Assembly (NCBI GenBank): GCA_900548275.1
Contig: URJY01000003.1
Coordinates: forward strand, 105,943 to 169,942
Source: an uncultured Opitutales bacterium
GTDB taxonomy: Bacteria > Verrucomicrobiota > Verrucomicrobiia > Opitutales > Intestinicryptomonadaceae
DNA length: 64,000 bases
Reading direction: 5' to 3'
Shown here: positions 25,603 through 33,943 of the stretch, one piece after another
Numbering within the stretch: position 1 is the stretch's first letter
Layout of the letters: each line of letters opens with the position of its first letter
Notes under the pieces: generated by a model
Told to the model about the DNA's origin: nothing
The model's input: the letters and a program-made list of their open reading frames with translations, nothing else
Databases searched by the model: none
Program-made: the position numbers and the translations under genes

Positions 25603-25701
25603 ATGGACGAATACAAATACCACAGAAAAGACGCGCTGCTGCTCGACACCAAAAAACTGCCCGCAACGGGCGCGACGGCGACAACCGAAACGTGGTGTTA
25701 A
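25603..25701 (+). CDS. 32-residue ORF following the capsid-like gene
   Basis: A short frame (MDEYKYHRKDALLLDTKK... ending ETWC) starts 12 bases after the capsid stop with AAAGG nearby. It looks like the N-terminus of a further phage structural gene cut short by a stop, or a genuine tiny protein. Nothing else identifies it. A terminator follows. Confidence 0.35.
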   Translation: MDEYKYHRKDALLLDTKKLPATGATATTETWC

Positions 25702-25739
25702 TCCACCTCTTTGGGTGGGAGTGAAATTCGCAAAAAAAA

Positions 25740-25772
25740 GGCGGTTTTCTTTTGAAAACCGTCTTCTTTTTT
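25740..25772. terminator. Terminator between the phage remnant and tRNA-Phe
   Basis: GGCGGTTTTC-tttt-GAAAACCGTC (9 of 10 paired) is followed by TTCTTTTTT, and A-rich sequence lies on the other side. It lies four bases from tRNA-Phe and could serve both strands. Confidence 0.8.
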
Positions 25773-25775
25773 AAA

Positions 25776-25851
25776 TGGTGGCCAGACCAGGAATCGAACC
25801 AGGGACACAAGGATTTTCAGTCCTCCGCTCTACCATCTGAGCTATCTGGCC
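25776..25851 (-). tRNA. tRNA-Phe (anticodon GAA)
   Basis: The 76-nt gene has an encoded CCA. The acceptor stem GGCCAGA/TCTGGCC is perfect, the D stem GCTC/GAGC, the anticodon stem AGGA/TCCT around CTGAAAA gives GAA, and the T loop is TTCGATT. It forms the right border of the island with the IS3 and capsid remnants. Confidence 0.95.
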
Positions 25852-26000
25852 AAGTGAAAAATTGAAGTCGCAACTACATCCAATTTTCAGCCAAACGTCA
25901 AGTCCATTTTTCACTTTTTTTCTTTTTTTTATTCGGTTGATTTTTTCCGCCGTCTTTGCCATTTTCGTCGGCGAAAGATTTAATCCGCAACTTCAATATT

Positions 26001-26630
26001 ATGAAATCGTTTGCAATTATTCTATTCGCGTTGGCTGTCTCGGCGCCCGCCGCGACTGTCGACCTTTTCAATGGCAAAAATCTCGACGGTTGGGTTTCGT
26101 TTGCCGACGGGCTTGCCGATGCGTCGTCCGTTTTCTCCGTTCAAAACGGTGTCATCCGCGTTCAGGGCAAGCCTTTCGGGTTCATCCGCACCGACAAAAA
26201 GTATTCGAATTTCCGTCTGCACGTGGAATGGAAGTATCCGCGCGAGTCCATCAACAGCGGCATTTTCCTCTTCGTTCAGGACGATATGAAGCTTTGGCCG
26301 AATGCGGTCGAGTGTCAGTTGATGAAGGGCAAGGTCGGCGATTTTGTGTTGCTCGGCGGTTCGAATGTGGCCGAGTTCAAATTGCCTGCTGGTGCGGAGT
26401 GTCCGAAATTTCCAGTTGTGAAGCGGTTCGGCGAATCGAACGAGAATCCAGCGGGCGAGTGGAACAATGCCGACATTATCTGCAAAGACGGTTCGATAAC
26501 CGTTTTCATCAACGGCACGTTGCAGAACAAGGCGACGGGGTCGCTCAACAAGTCGGGCTACATTGCGCTGCAGTCGGAGGGCGGCGAAATCCATTTCCGC
26601 AATGTCCGTCTTACTCCGCTTGAAGACTGA
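26001..26630 (+). CDS. Secreted DUF1080 (3-keto-disaccharide hydrolase-type) protein
   Basis: The 209-residue protein has a signal peptide (1-18), then the DUF1080 beta-sandwich: VDLFNGKNLDGWV at the start, SNFRLHVEWKYP, SGIFLFVQ, and the closing GYIALQSEGGEIHFRNVRL. The family is greatly expanded in Verrucomicrobiota and Planctomycetes. Some members hydrolyse 3-keto-glycosides, others probably only bind carbohydrate. It is transcribed alone and ends at a bidirectional terminator. Confidence 0.88.
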   Translation: MKSFAIILFALAVSAPAATVDLFNGKNLDGWVSFADGLADASSVFSVQNGVIRVQGKPFGFIRTDKKYSNFRLHVEWKYPRESINSGIFLFVQDDMKLWPNAVECQLMKGKVGDFVLLGGSNVAEFKLPAGAECPKFPVVKRFGESNENPAGEWNNADIICKDGSITVFINGTLQNKATGSLNKSGYIALQSEGGEIHFRNVRLTPLED

Positions 26631-26651
26631 TTTTCGCCCGATTGGTGGCAC

Positions 26652-26695
26652 AAAAAACGCCGTACGGAAAATTGTCCGCGCGGCGTTTTTGTTTT
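26652..26695. terminator. Bidirectional terminator
   Basis: AACGCCGtACGGA and TCCGCGCGGCGTT form an imperfect hairpin flanked by A-run and T-run, between convergent genes. Confidence 0.7.
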
Positions 26696-26712
26696 AGTGG
26701 GAAGGCGTGTTC

Positions 26713-26943
26713 CTATTTTTTATTCGGGTCGAACTTTGCGGCGTCGATTATGCACCAGAGATGCAGGGGCAGGGCGATTATCAGAAGCAGTCCGCCTGTG
26801 AGTGCGCCGAGTGTGTAGAATATATAACAGGCGATGAAAAAGCCCGCCGCCGCGCCGAGGCGTCCCTGTACGAGTTGTCCCAAGCCCGCGACGAAGAACG
26901 ATGCGAGGGCTGCGATAACGTTTCCTGCAGAACCTTGATTCAT
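26713..26943 (-). CDS. Small TM2-like membrane protein
   Basis: The 76-residue protein has two membrane helices (about 8-22 with the GQLVQGR turn, and 30-62) ending in KFDPNKK. The FFVAGLGQLVQGRLGAAAGFFI segment resembles TM2-domain proteins, small inner-membrane proteins of unknown role. A ribosome site (AAGGAA) precedes the ATG. It lies 42 bp downstream of queA on the same strand. Confidence 0.65.
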   Translation of the reverse strand: MNQGSAGNVIAALASFFVAGLGQLVQGRLGAAAGFFIACYIFYTLGALTGGLLLIIALPLHLWCIIDAAKFDPNKK

Positions 26944-26985
26944 ATTATAATTCCTTTCTTTCTGTTTTTTTATTGCGTGTAATTG

Positions 26986-28065
26986 TTATAAAATCAGCAT
27001 TGCGTCGCCGTACGAATAGAAGTTGTATTCGCGTTCGATTGCAAGTTTGTAAAGCTCTTTCAGTTTTTCTATGCCGTCGCGCGAGTCGGGCTTGAGGAAG
27101 ACCGCGACAAGGCACATCAGTGTGGAGCGCGGCAGGTGGAAGTTTGTTATCATCGCGTCGGCGGCGTGTATGCGCTGCGGCGGATAGACGAACAGTTCGG
27201 CGGAATCGGCTACGGGCTTGTCGGTCGGGAATCCGTCGGGATGTTTGCGCACGAAGTCTTCCATCGCCCGCAGCGACGTAGTTCCGACTGCCAGTCGCGG
27301 CACGGATTTGTCTGCCATTGCCGCGAGCGTCTTGGCGGGGATTTCGTAGATTTCCGAGTGCATTTTGTGGTCTTCCACGACGTCGCTTTTAAGCGGTTGG
27401 AACGTGCCGATTCCCACGTGCAGCGTGAGGTCGAAGAATCCGTTTCCGCGCGCTTTGAGGGTTTCGATAAGTTCGGGCGTGAAGTGCAGCCCCGCGGTCG
27501 GGGCGGCGGCGGCGACGCGTTTTGCGGGGTCGGCGTAGACGGTTTCGTAGCGGCGGTTGTCGAAGTCGCGGTCGTATTCGGGCGAATGCTGGTCTCGGGC
27601 GATGTACGGCGGAAGGGGGACGACGCCGATTTTTTCGCTCATTGCGACGACGCTTTCGCCGTTTTGCGTATCGAATTCGACGACGGCTCTTCCGTCGTCG
27701 AACTTTTCGAGCACGGTTGCGCGGAATGCGTTTTCGACCCCGAATGTCGCGCCGATTTTCAGGCGTTTTGCGGGCTTGAGCATACACGTCCAAATGCGTG
27801 AGTCGCCGCAGGGGGTGAGCAGGAGGCATTCGACGTTTCCGCCCGAGTCTTTTTTTGCGAAGATTCTGCCTTTGAGCACCGCCGCGTTGTTGCGGAAAAA
27901 GTTTACGGGGCGGTCGAGAAATTTCGGCAGGTCGGCGAAATGCGCGTGTTCGACCGAGTCCGTCGCGCGGTCGTAGACGAGCAGGCGCGAGCGGTCGCGC
28001 TTTTCGGCGGGGAAGCGCGCGATTCTTTCGGGCGGCAGTTCGTAGTCGAGTTCTGATGCGTTCAT
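26986..28065 (-). CDS. queA: S-adenosylmethionine:tRNA ribosyltransferase-isomerase
   Basis: QueA moves the ribosyl group of SAM onto 7-aminomethyl-7-deazaguanine in tRNA to give epoxyqueuosine. The 359-residue protein begins ELDYELPPERIARFPAEKRDRSRLLVYDR. It includes PLPPYIAR, YETVYA, the strongly conserved APTAGLHFTPEL, LHVGIGTFQPL, VGTTSLRA and TNFHLPRSTLMCLVAVF. Its start overlaps the end of the PfkB kinase gene (ATGA), so both are on one transcript. Confidence 0.96.
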   Translation of the reverse strand: MNASELDYELPPERIARFPAEKRDRSRLLVYDRATDSVEHAHFADLPKFLDRPVNFFRNNAAVLKGRIFAKKDSGGNVECLLLTPCGDSRIWTCMLKPAKRLKIGATFGVENAFRATVLEKFDDGRAVVEFDTQNGESVVAMSEKIGVVPLPPYIARDQHSPEYDRDFDNRRYETVYADPAKRVAAAAPTAGLHFTPELIETLKARGNGFFDLTLHVGIGTFQPLKSDVVEDHKMHSEIYEIPAKTLAAMADKSVPRLAVGTTSLRAMEDFVRKHPDGFPTDKPVADSAELFVYPPQRIHAADAMITNFHLPRSTLMCLVAVFLKPDSRDGIEKLKELYKLAIEREYNFYSYGDAMLIL

Positions 28066-29009
28066 ACTATGAGTGAAATTCTTTTTTCGCGTTCGCGTTT
28101 TTCGGGGTCGATTTTCCCAACGCCGCTGCATTCGGCGCAGAGCGAGGCATAGGCGGCGGCGCGTTTGAGGGCGGTTTTTGCGGGGGCGTGCTTTTCGAAG
28201 ATTTCGTAAATCAGCCGCGCGAGCATTGCGTCGCCGCAGCCGGTGGCGCGGACTTGACCGTCGATTTTCGGAACTGCGATTTTCTCCGTTCCGCGCCCGA
28301 AGTCGGACAGAATCGGGTTTGCGCCGTCGCTTGCGGCGAAGATTTTCGCGTTTTCGAAAAATTCCGCGCGGGCTGTTTCGAATGCCTCGGCGAAATCGCG
28401 CTCCGTTCCGCCGTCGGATTTCCCGAGCAGGGCGAATAGTTCGGCGCGGTTGATTTTTACGATGTCGCAATCAGTCCCCGCGAAATCTGCGAGCGGTTCG
28501 CCGTATGTGTCGATGCACAAAAGCAGCTTTTTCCCGCGCGCGAGGTCGGCGATTTTTTCGGCGTAATTCGGTTTCCACGCGGGGAAACTGCCGCAGAATG
28601 CGAGGATGTCGCCCGCGTTTGCGGCTTGTGAAATCCGCGCCAGAACGTCGTCGAGTGCGCCCTCGGGCACGGGCAGATTCGAGCCGAGAAACGTCGTTTG
28701 CGCGCCGCTTTCTACATCCACGCAGACAAGCCCCGAGCGCGTTTCGCCGTCGAGCTCCGAGGCAATCAGCGGAATGTTTTCGCCGCGCAGCACATCGACG
28801 CAGCGTCTGCCGTTGTAGCCTGCGGGGAATATCGCCGCCGTTGCGCCCATACCGAGCGCGATTGCCGTCCGCGCCACGTTTACGCCCTTGCCGCCCACGC
28901 GGAATGTGCTTCCGCCGACGGCGCGCGCGGTTTGTCCGCGTTCGGGCATATCGAAAGCCGATTCCGTTTCGGCGAGCAAGTTGCCCGTGATTGTAAATAC
29001 TCTGCGCAT
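28062..29009 (-). CDS. PfkB-family carbohydrate kinase (1-phosphofructokinase-like)
   Basis: The 315-residue protein has the ribokinase fold. GGSTFRVGGKGVNVARTAIALG near residue 32 is the PfkB signature used by 1-phosphofructokinase and tagatose-6-phosphate kinase. KINRAELFALLG lies in the middle, and VRATGCGDAMLARLIYE near residue 265 holds the catalytic Asp and anion hole. The exact sugar phosphate cannot be read from the sequence. It is the upstream gene of a pair with queA, and is divergent from glycogen synthase. Confidence 0.85.
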   Translation of the reverse strand: MRRVFTITGNLLAETESAFDMPERGQTARAVGGSTFRVGGKGVNVARTAIALGMGATAAIFPAGYNGRRCVDVLRGENIPLIASELDGETRSGLVCVDVESGAQTTFLGSNLPVPEGALDDVLARISQAANAGDILAFCGSFPAWKPNYAEKIADLARGKKLLLCIDTYGEPLADFAGTDCDIVKINRAELFALLGKSDGGTERDFAEAFETARAEFFENAKIFAASDGANPILSDFGRGTEKIAVPKIDGQVRATGCGDAMLARLIYEIFEKHAPAKTALKRAAAYASLCAECSGVGKIDPEKREREKRISLIV

Positions 29010-29106
29010 TGTTTCGAGAATGAGCCTTTTTTCCGCGGGCGCAAGAAAAACGGTTGCAATGGCAGTATAAAGTATGGGACAATGTTCGGTTGAATATCGA
29101 ATAATT

Positions 29107-30576
29107 ATGAAAATGAAAATTCTTATGGTATCCCCCGAATGCGCTCCCTTTTCGAAGGTGGGCGGACTTGCCGATATGGTTTCCTCTCTCTCGAAAGAGT
29201 TCGCGTCCGACGGTTGCGACGTGAGGATTTTCACGCCCCTGTATTCCTCGATAAAGCGCACCGACGCCTTCAAGAAGGAGATGGACAACCTGTCGGTTCA
29301 TATGGGGCTGGGCATCGAGGAGTTCGCTTCGGTCTGGAGCGCGCCGCTCGGCAGCGCGAAAGCCTACTTTCTCGAATTCAACCGCTACTACGACCGACCG
29401 GGGATATACAATTACGGCGCGGTTTCGTACGACGACAACGGCGGCAGATATTCTTTCCTTTCCCGCGCGGCGTTGGAGTTCTGCCTCACAACGGGCTGGA
29501 TTCCCGACGTAATCCACTGCCACGACTGGACGACGGGGCTGATTCCCGTCTATCTGAACACGACGCTCAGGCAGTCCGCGCTCGGGCGCACCGCGACGGT
29601 TTTCACAATCCACAATCTGCAGCATCAGGGGGTGTTCGACAGGGGCGTTCTCGAATACGCGGGCTTGCCGTCGAGCGAGTTCCGAGCCGACTCGTGCGAG
29701 TCGTACGGAAGCCTCAATATGATGAAGGCGGGGCTTTACAATTCGACGAAAATCACCACCGTAAGCCCCACCTACGCCTCCGAAATCAGGACGGGCGAAT
29801 ACGGCTGCGGGCTCGACCAGATTCTGCGTTTCCGCGCGGGCGACTTAATCGGAATCGTCAACGGGGTCGATACGCAGGAGTGGAATCCCGCGACCGACAA
29901 ATACATTGCAAAGAACTACGACGCCGAAAATATGTCGGGCAAAACCGAGTGCAAAAAGGCACTCCAGAAACGTCTCGGCTTGGTCGTCGACAAAAACAAG
30001 CCGCTTTTCGGCGTGGTCTCGCGCCTGTTCGACCAAAAGGGGCTTGATTTGCTCGCGCGAATCGCAAAGCCGCTTGTCGACAATATGGACGTGCAAATCG
30101 CGGTTTTGGGCAGCGGCGAGCCGTGGCTCGAAAACGCGTTCTCCTCGCTCGCGGCGCAGAACGACGGGCGTATCGCCGCGTACATCGGCTACGACAACTC
30201 GCTTTCGCACGCAATCGAGGCGGGCTCCGACTTCTTCCTTATGCCGAGCCGTTTCGAGCCGTGCGGACTCAACCAGATGTATTCGATGATTTACGGTACG
30301 CTGCCGATTGTCCGCGCCACGGGCGGTTTGGTCGATACCGTTTCGCAGTACGAAGAGGGCACGGGCAGGGGCGACGGCTTCCTGTTCTCCGACTCCACCG
30401 CCGACGCACTCTACAACACAATCGGCTGGGCGTGTTCCACTTGGTACGACCGACCGTCCGACATCGCGGCTATGCGCCGCAACGCAATGGGCAGGGATTT
30501 CTCGTGGAAAGTCTCGGCGCAGAAATACGCGCAGGTCTACCAGTGGGCGGTCGGCGTGCGCTCCGCCGCATTCTAA
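29107..30576 (+). CDS. glgA: Glycogen synthase (ADP-glucose type, GT5)
   Basis: The 489-residue length is typical of bacterial GlgA, which adds glucose from ADP-glucose to an alpha-1,4-glucan. Seen are MVSPECAPFSKVGGLADMV (KxGGL substrate loop), HCHDWTTGLIP, TIHNLQHQGVF, FGVVSRLFDQKG, and the E-X7-E motif in RFEPCGLNQMYSMIYGTLPIVR. The start at 29107 (or 29113) was chosen because the family begins just before this motif. No other glycogen gene is adjacent. Confidence 0.95.
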   Translation: MKMKILMVSPECAPFSKVGGLADMVSSLSKEFASDGCDVRIFTPLYSSIKRTDAFKKEMDNLSVHMGLGIEEFASVWSAPLGSAKAYFLEFNRYYDRPGIYNYGAVSYDDNGGRYSFLSRAALEFCLTTGWIPDVIHCHDWTTGLIPVYLNTTLRQSALGRTATVFTIHNLQHQGVFDRGVLEYAGLPSSEFRADSCESYGSLNMMKAGLYNSTKITTVSPTYASEIRTGEYGCGLDQILRFRAGDLIGIVNGVDTQEWNPATDKYIAKNYDAENMSGKTECKKALQKRLGLVVDKNKPLFGVVSRLFDQKGLDLLARIAKPLVDNMDVQIAVLGSGEPWLENAFSSLAAQNDGRIAAYIGYDNSLSHAIEAGSDFFLMPSRFEPCGLNQMYSMIYGTLPIVRATGGLVDTVSQYEEGTGRGDGFLFSDSTADALYNTIGWACSTWYDRPSDIAAMRRNAMGRDFSWKVSAQKYAQVYQWAVGVRSAAF

Positions 30577-30597
30577 ATTCCGCGCGCTGTTCCGTCG

Positions 30598-33123
30598 ATG
30601 TTCGAACGCCCCGCAAACCGAATCTATCGCAAGAGCCAAATGGGACTTTGGTTCGGGCGCGCGGCGTGCGACTGGGAAAAGGCGTTCAGAGCCGAGGAAA
30701 TTTTGTACGGCAGAAAACTCTACAAAGAGGGCGCGATAAGAACGGTAGAGCTTTCGGAAAACGAGGCGATAATCTGCGCAAAACTTTCCGACGCGTCCGA
30801 ACCGTATTGCGTGCTCGACTTCGAGGGCGACCGCTACGTGCGCCGCGGCTCGTCGGACAACTTTCAGAATGCCGCCCTTTCCGTAGCGGGCTTTTACGAA
30901 ATAGAAGAGCTTGTCGCCGACGTTTTTTCGAGCGACGAGTTTATCGACTACGACGCTTCCGGCTATTCCGAACCCATCCCCGACGGCGGCGCGGACGGCG
31001 GACAGCCCGACGCGGGAGGGGCTGCGGAAAACGGCGAATCCGAAGTCGAATCAAAATCCGATAGCAAGTATCCGAAACTGATATTGACGTTTTCGTCGCG
31101 CCGCAGGGGGCTTGCGTTTTCCGCCGCGTGGGGATTTGCCGACGGAAAAACGCGCAGGGTTTTCGGCGCGAAATGCCTGCCGCTCGACAAGCTCGGCGAC
31201 GCGCAGCGCGAGAACATCGTGCGGCTTGCGACGATGGCGCGCAAGTACGGTTTCAAGTACGAAGCCGACAGCTATATGCTCTCGGAGCTTTCGAAAATTC
31301 CGTCGTTTCTGCAGACGGTTCTGCCGCTCTGGGAAAAACATTTTACGATACGCAAGGACGCGAAGGTGGGGCTGCTCGCCCTCGGCGAGCGTCGGCTCGA
31401 GCTGCGCCCCGCCGCGAGGGGAGTGGATTCGAATTCAACCGACTTCGACATCGAGTGGCGCACGAGCATAGGCGGAAGCGAAATCGACGCGGCGGAACTT
31501 TCGAAAATCGTCGGCGGCGGCGCGTCGGCGTTGCACATCGTCCCCGAGTACGGCATTTTGCGCGTTTCGGGCGGCGATACGGCGTTCATACGGAACGTCG
31601 AGCGCGCGCGCGAGTTCGGTTTCGAGGCGGGCAAAATCCCGCGCTATATGCTGCTTTCGATGTCGCAATTCGGCGGCGGAATCGCGCTGTCGCCCGAACT
31701 GAAAAAGTGGATGGATTCGCTCACCGCGCGTTCCGGTTCCGAAATGTCGAAGCTGCCCGATTTTCTCCGCAACTACCAGAAGCGCGGCGTGCTCTGGGCA
31801 AAACGCCTCTTCGAGCACGACTGCAACGCGCTGATTGCCGACGAAATGGGTTTGGGCAAGACTTTGCAGACTCTTACGCTCGTGAATTTGTCGGCGTCGG
31901 AGGACGGGTCGCGGAAATTCTTCGTGGTGTGCCCCGCGAGCGTGATTCCCGTGTGGCTTTCCGAAACGAAAAAATTCTTTCCGAACATCAAATGCGGCGT
32001 GCTCTCGTCGTCGTCCGATTTCTCGACTGCGCAGCTTTGGATTTCGAGCTACACGCAACTGCGCAGAAACAGGGCGGCGGTCGAAAAAATCCCGTTCGAA
32101 ATTGCCGTTCTCGACGAAGCCCAGTTCATCAAAAATCCCGACGCAAAAACCACGGCGGCGTGTATGGCGTTGAGGGCGAAACGGAAAATCGCCCTCACGG
32201 GTACGCCCGTCGAAAACAGACTGCTCGATATGTGGACGACTTTCCGCTGGCTTATGCCCGGTCTTATGGGGCAGCGGGCGGCTTTCGAAAACGCAATGCA
32301 GACCGACGATTCGTTCGTGTCTGATATGCGCAGGCAGATTGCGCCGTTCGTTCTGCGCAGGCTCAAGACCGACGTCGCGGCGGAACTTCCCGAAAAAATA
32401 TACGTGGACTTGGCTTGCCCGATGTCGGAGCAGCAGAAGTCGGAATACCAGAAACTTTTGACCGACGCGCGCAGCACGCTCGACGGGGCGGTCGCCGAAG
32501 ACGCCAAGGCGCGCTTTACGGTTCTTTCCCTCCTTACGCGTCTGCGTCAGTCCGCGTGCGACGCCGCTCTTTTGCCGTGGATTGGCGCGGACGGCGTTTC
32601 GGAGGTCGGCGGAAAAATCTCGGTACTTTCCGACAAGGTGGAGGAGCTTATACAGAGCGGAAAGAAGATTCTCGTCTTCAGCCAGTTTACGCGGTTTCTC
32701 GAGCTTATCGAAAAGAGCCTTTCCGCGCGCATTCCGAACGCGCCGATTTACACACTCACGGGCGCGACCCGCGACAGGGCAAAGCCCGTGGACGCATTCC
32801 AAAACGGCGACGGCGCGGCGATTATGCTCGTGAGTCTCCGCGCGGGCGGTACGGGCATAACCCTTACTTCCGCCGACTACGTTTTTCTCGCCGACCCGTG
32901 GTGGAACCCCGCGGTCGAGGAACAGGCGATTGACCGCGTGCACAGAATCGGGCGCAAGGGCGACGTTTTCGTCTACCGAATGATTGCGCAGGACACCGTG
33001 GAGGAGCGCGTGCGCAAGCTCCAAATGCGCAAGAAAAAGATGTTCAACGACCTGCTCGGCGACCTCAAAGACGTGTCGAACCACGTCAAATTCATCGAAA
33101 CGGTTTCGGATATATTGTCGTAA
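30598..33123 (+). CDS. SNF2/HepA-family DNA-dependent ATPase (helicase)
   Basis: The 841-residue protein has an N-terminal region that may be a degenerate SWIM-type domain (no CxC pair), an acidic patch near 125-150, and a two-lobe SNF2 motor from about 385. Motor motifs are DEMGLGKTLQTL (Walker A), LDEAQFIKN (box II), LTGTPVENRLLDMWTTFRWL (III), then ILVFSQFTRFLELIEKSL, MLVSLRAGGTGITLTSADYVFLADPWWNP and QAIDRVHRIGRKGDV (V-VI). It should translocate on duplex DNA and remodel DNA-protein complexes. It lies 21 bp after glgA. Confidence 0.92.
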   Translation: MFERPANRIYRKSQMGLWFGRAACDWEKAFRAEEILYGRKLYKEGAIRTVELSENEAIICAKLSDASEPYCVLDFEGDRYVRRGSSDNFQNAALSVAGFYEIEELVADVFSSDEFIDYDASGYSEPIPDGGADGGQPDAGGAAENGESEVESKSDSKYPKLILTFSSRRRGLAFSAAWGFADGKTRRVFGAKCLPLDKLGDAQRENIVRLATMARKYGFKYEADSYMLSELSKIPSFLQTVLPLWEKHFTIRKDAKVGLLALGERRLELRPAARGVDSNSTDFDIEWRTSIGGSEIDAAELSKIVGGGASALHIVPEYGILRVSGGDTAFIRNVERAREFGFEAGKIPRYMLLSMSQFGGGIALSPELKKWMDSLTARSGSEMSKLPDFLRNYQKRGVLWAKRLFEHDCNALIADEMGLGKTLQTLTLVNLSASEDGSRKFFVVCPASVIPVWLSETKKFFPNIKCGVLSSSSDFSTAQLWISSYTQLRRNRAAVEKIPFEIAVLDEAQFIKNPDAKTTAACMALRAKRKIALTGTPVENRLLDMWTTFRWLMPGLMGQRAAFENAMQTDDSFVSDMRRQIAPFVLRRLKTDVAAELPEKIYVDLACPMSEQQKSEYQKLLTDARSTLDGAVAEDAKARFTVLSLLTRLRQSACDAALLPWIGADGVSEVGGKISVLSDKVEELIQSGKKILVFSQFTRFLELIEKSLSARIPNAPIYTLTGATRDRAKPVDAFQNGDGAAIMLVSLRAGGTGITLTSADYVFLADPWWNPAVEEQAIDRVHRIGRKGDVFVYRMIAQDTVEERVRKLQMRKKKMFNDLLGDLKDVSNHVKFIETVSDILS

Positions 33124-33138
33124 TTTTTGCCGAAAAAT

Positions 33139-33885
33139 ATGAAAATAATTTCGTGGAATGTAAACGGGTTGCGCAGCGCGCTCTCGAAAAATTTTTCCGA
33201 ATTTGTCGCCGCCGCAAAGCCCGACATTCTCTGTCTGCAGGAGACGCGCATAGGCTCGGAAGCCGCCGAAAAGCTCGATTTGCCGTTTGCGCACCGATAC
33301 TTCTACTGCGCCGAGCGCGCGGGTTATTCGGGCACGGCGATACTTTCGAACATCGAACCGCGGGGCGTGCGCAGGGTATCGCTCTGCGGCGGCGCGGACG
33401 AGGGCAGGATGCTTGTCGCGGACTTCGGCGGCTTCTCTCTGGCTTCGATTTACGCGCCGAACGCACAGGCGGAACTGAAGCGCATCGACTATAAACACGC
33501 GTGGAATGCGGCGTTTGCGGACTTCGCAAAATCGAACGCGCCGCTTGTCGCCTGCGGCGATTTCAACGTGGCGCACAACGAAATCGACATCGCACGCCCG
33601 AAGGAGAACGAGGGCAACGCGGGCTTTTCGGAAACGGAGCGCGCCGACTTCTCGGAGATTTTAAGCCGCGCGGATATGTCCGACATTTGGCGGGAGCGCA
33701 ACCCCGACATGGTAAAATACTCGTGGTGGAGCTACCGCGGCGGCGCGCGGCGCAGGAACATAGGCTGGCGGCTCGACTACTTCCTGCTCTCGCGAAGCCT
33801 GCTGAAAAACGTTTCCGAAGCGGACATTCTGGACGGAATAACAGGCTCGGACCACGCGCCGATTTCGCTCGAAATCGCGGAATGA
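33139..33885 (+). CDS. xthA: Exodeoxyribonuclease III / AP endonuclease
   Basis: The 248-residue EEP-fold protein is diagnostic of ExoIII/ExoA: MKIISWNVNGLRSALSKNF, ILCLQETRIG (catalytic Glu), IYAPNAQ, CGDFNVAHNEIDIARPKENEGNAGFSETER, WSYRGGARRRNIGWRLDYFL and GSDHAPISLEI (catalytic Asp-His). It cleaves DNA at abasic sites in base-excision repair. The gene starts 15 bp after the SNF2 gene, so repair and remodelling functions are probably cotranscribed. Confidence 0.95.
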   Translation: MKIISWNVNGLRSALSKNFSEFVAAAKPDILCLQETRIGSEAAEKLDLPFAHRYFYCAERAGYSGTAILSNIEPRGVRRVSLCGGADEGRMLVADFGGFSLASIYAPNAQAELKRIDYKHAWNAAFADFAKSNAPLVACGDFNVAHNEIDIARPKENEGNAGFSETERADFSEILSRADMSDIWRERNPDMVKYSWWSYRGGARRRNIGWRLDYFLLSRSLLKNVSEADILDGITGSDHAPISLEIAE

Positions 33886-33891
33886 TTGCGT

Positions 33892-33923
33892 AAAAAAAGC
33901 GCATTCGGAAACCCGAAATGCGC
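33892..33923 (-). terminator. Terminator of the PhoD-like operon
   Basis: On the minus strand GCGCATTTCGG and CGAATGCGC pair with one bulge, followed by seven T. It lies between convergent genes. Confidence 0.7.
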
Positions 33924-33943
33924 CCGTTTAAGATGTTCGCAGC

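Noticed and set aside
31435..33576. A 713-codon open frame opposite the SNF2 helicase and xthA
   Set aside because: It is the antisense shadow of well-supported genes in GC-rich DNA, with arginine-rich, low-complexity translation and no family motif. The same holds for long antisense frames at 1652-3052, 7338-8783, 17755-19743 and 60456-62384.
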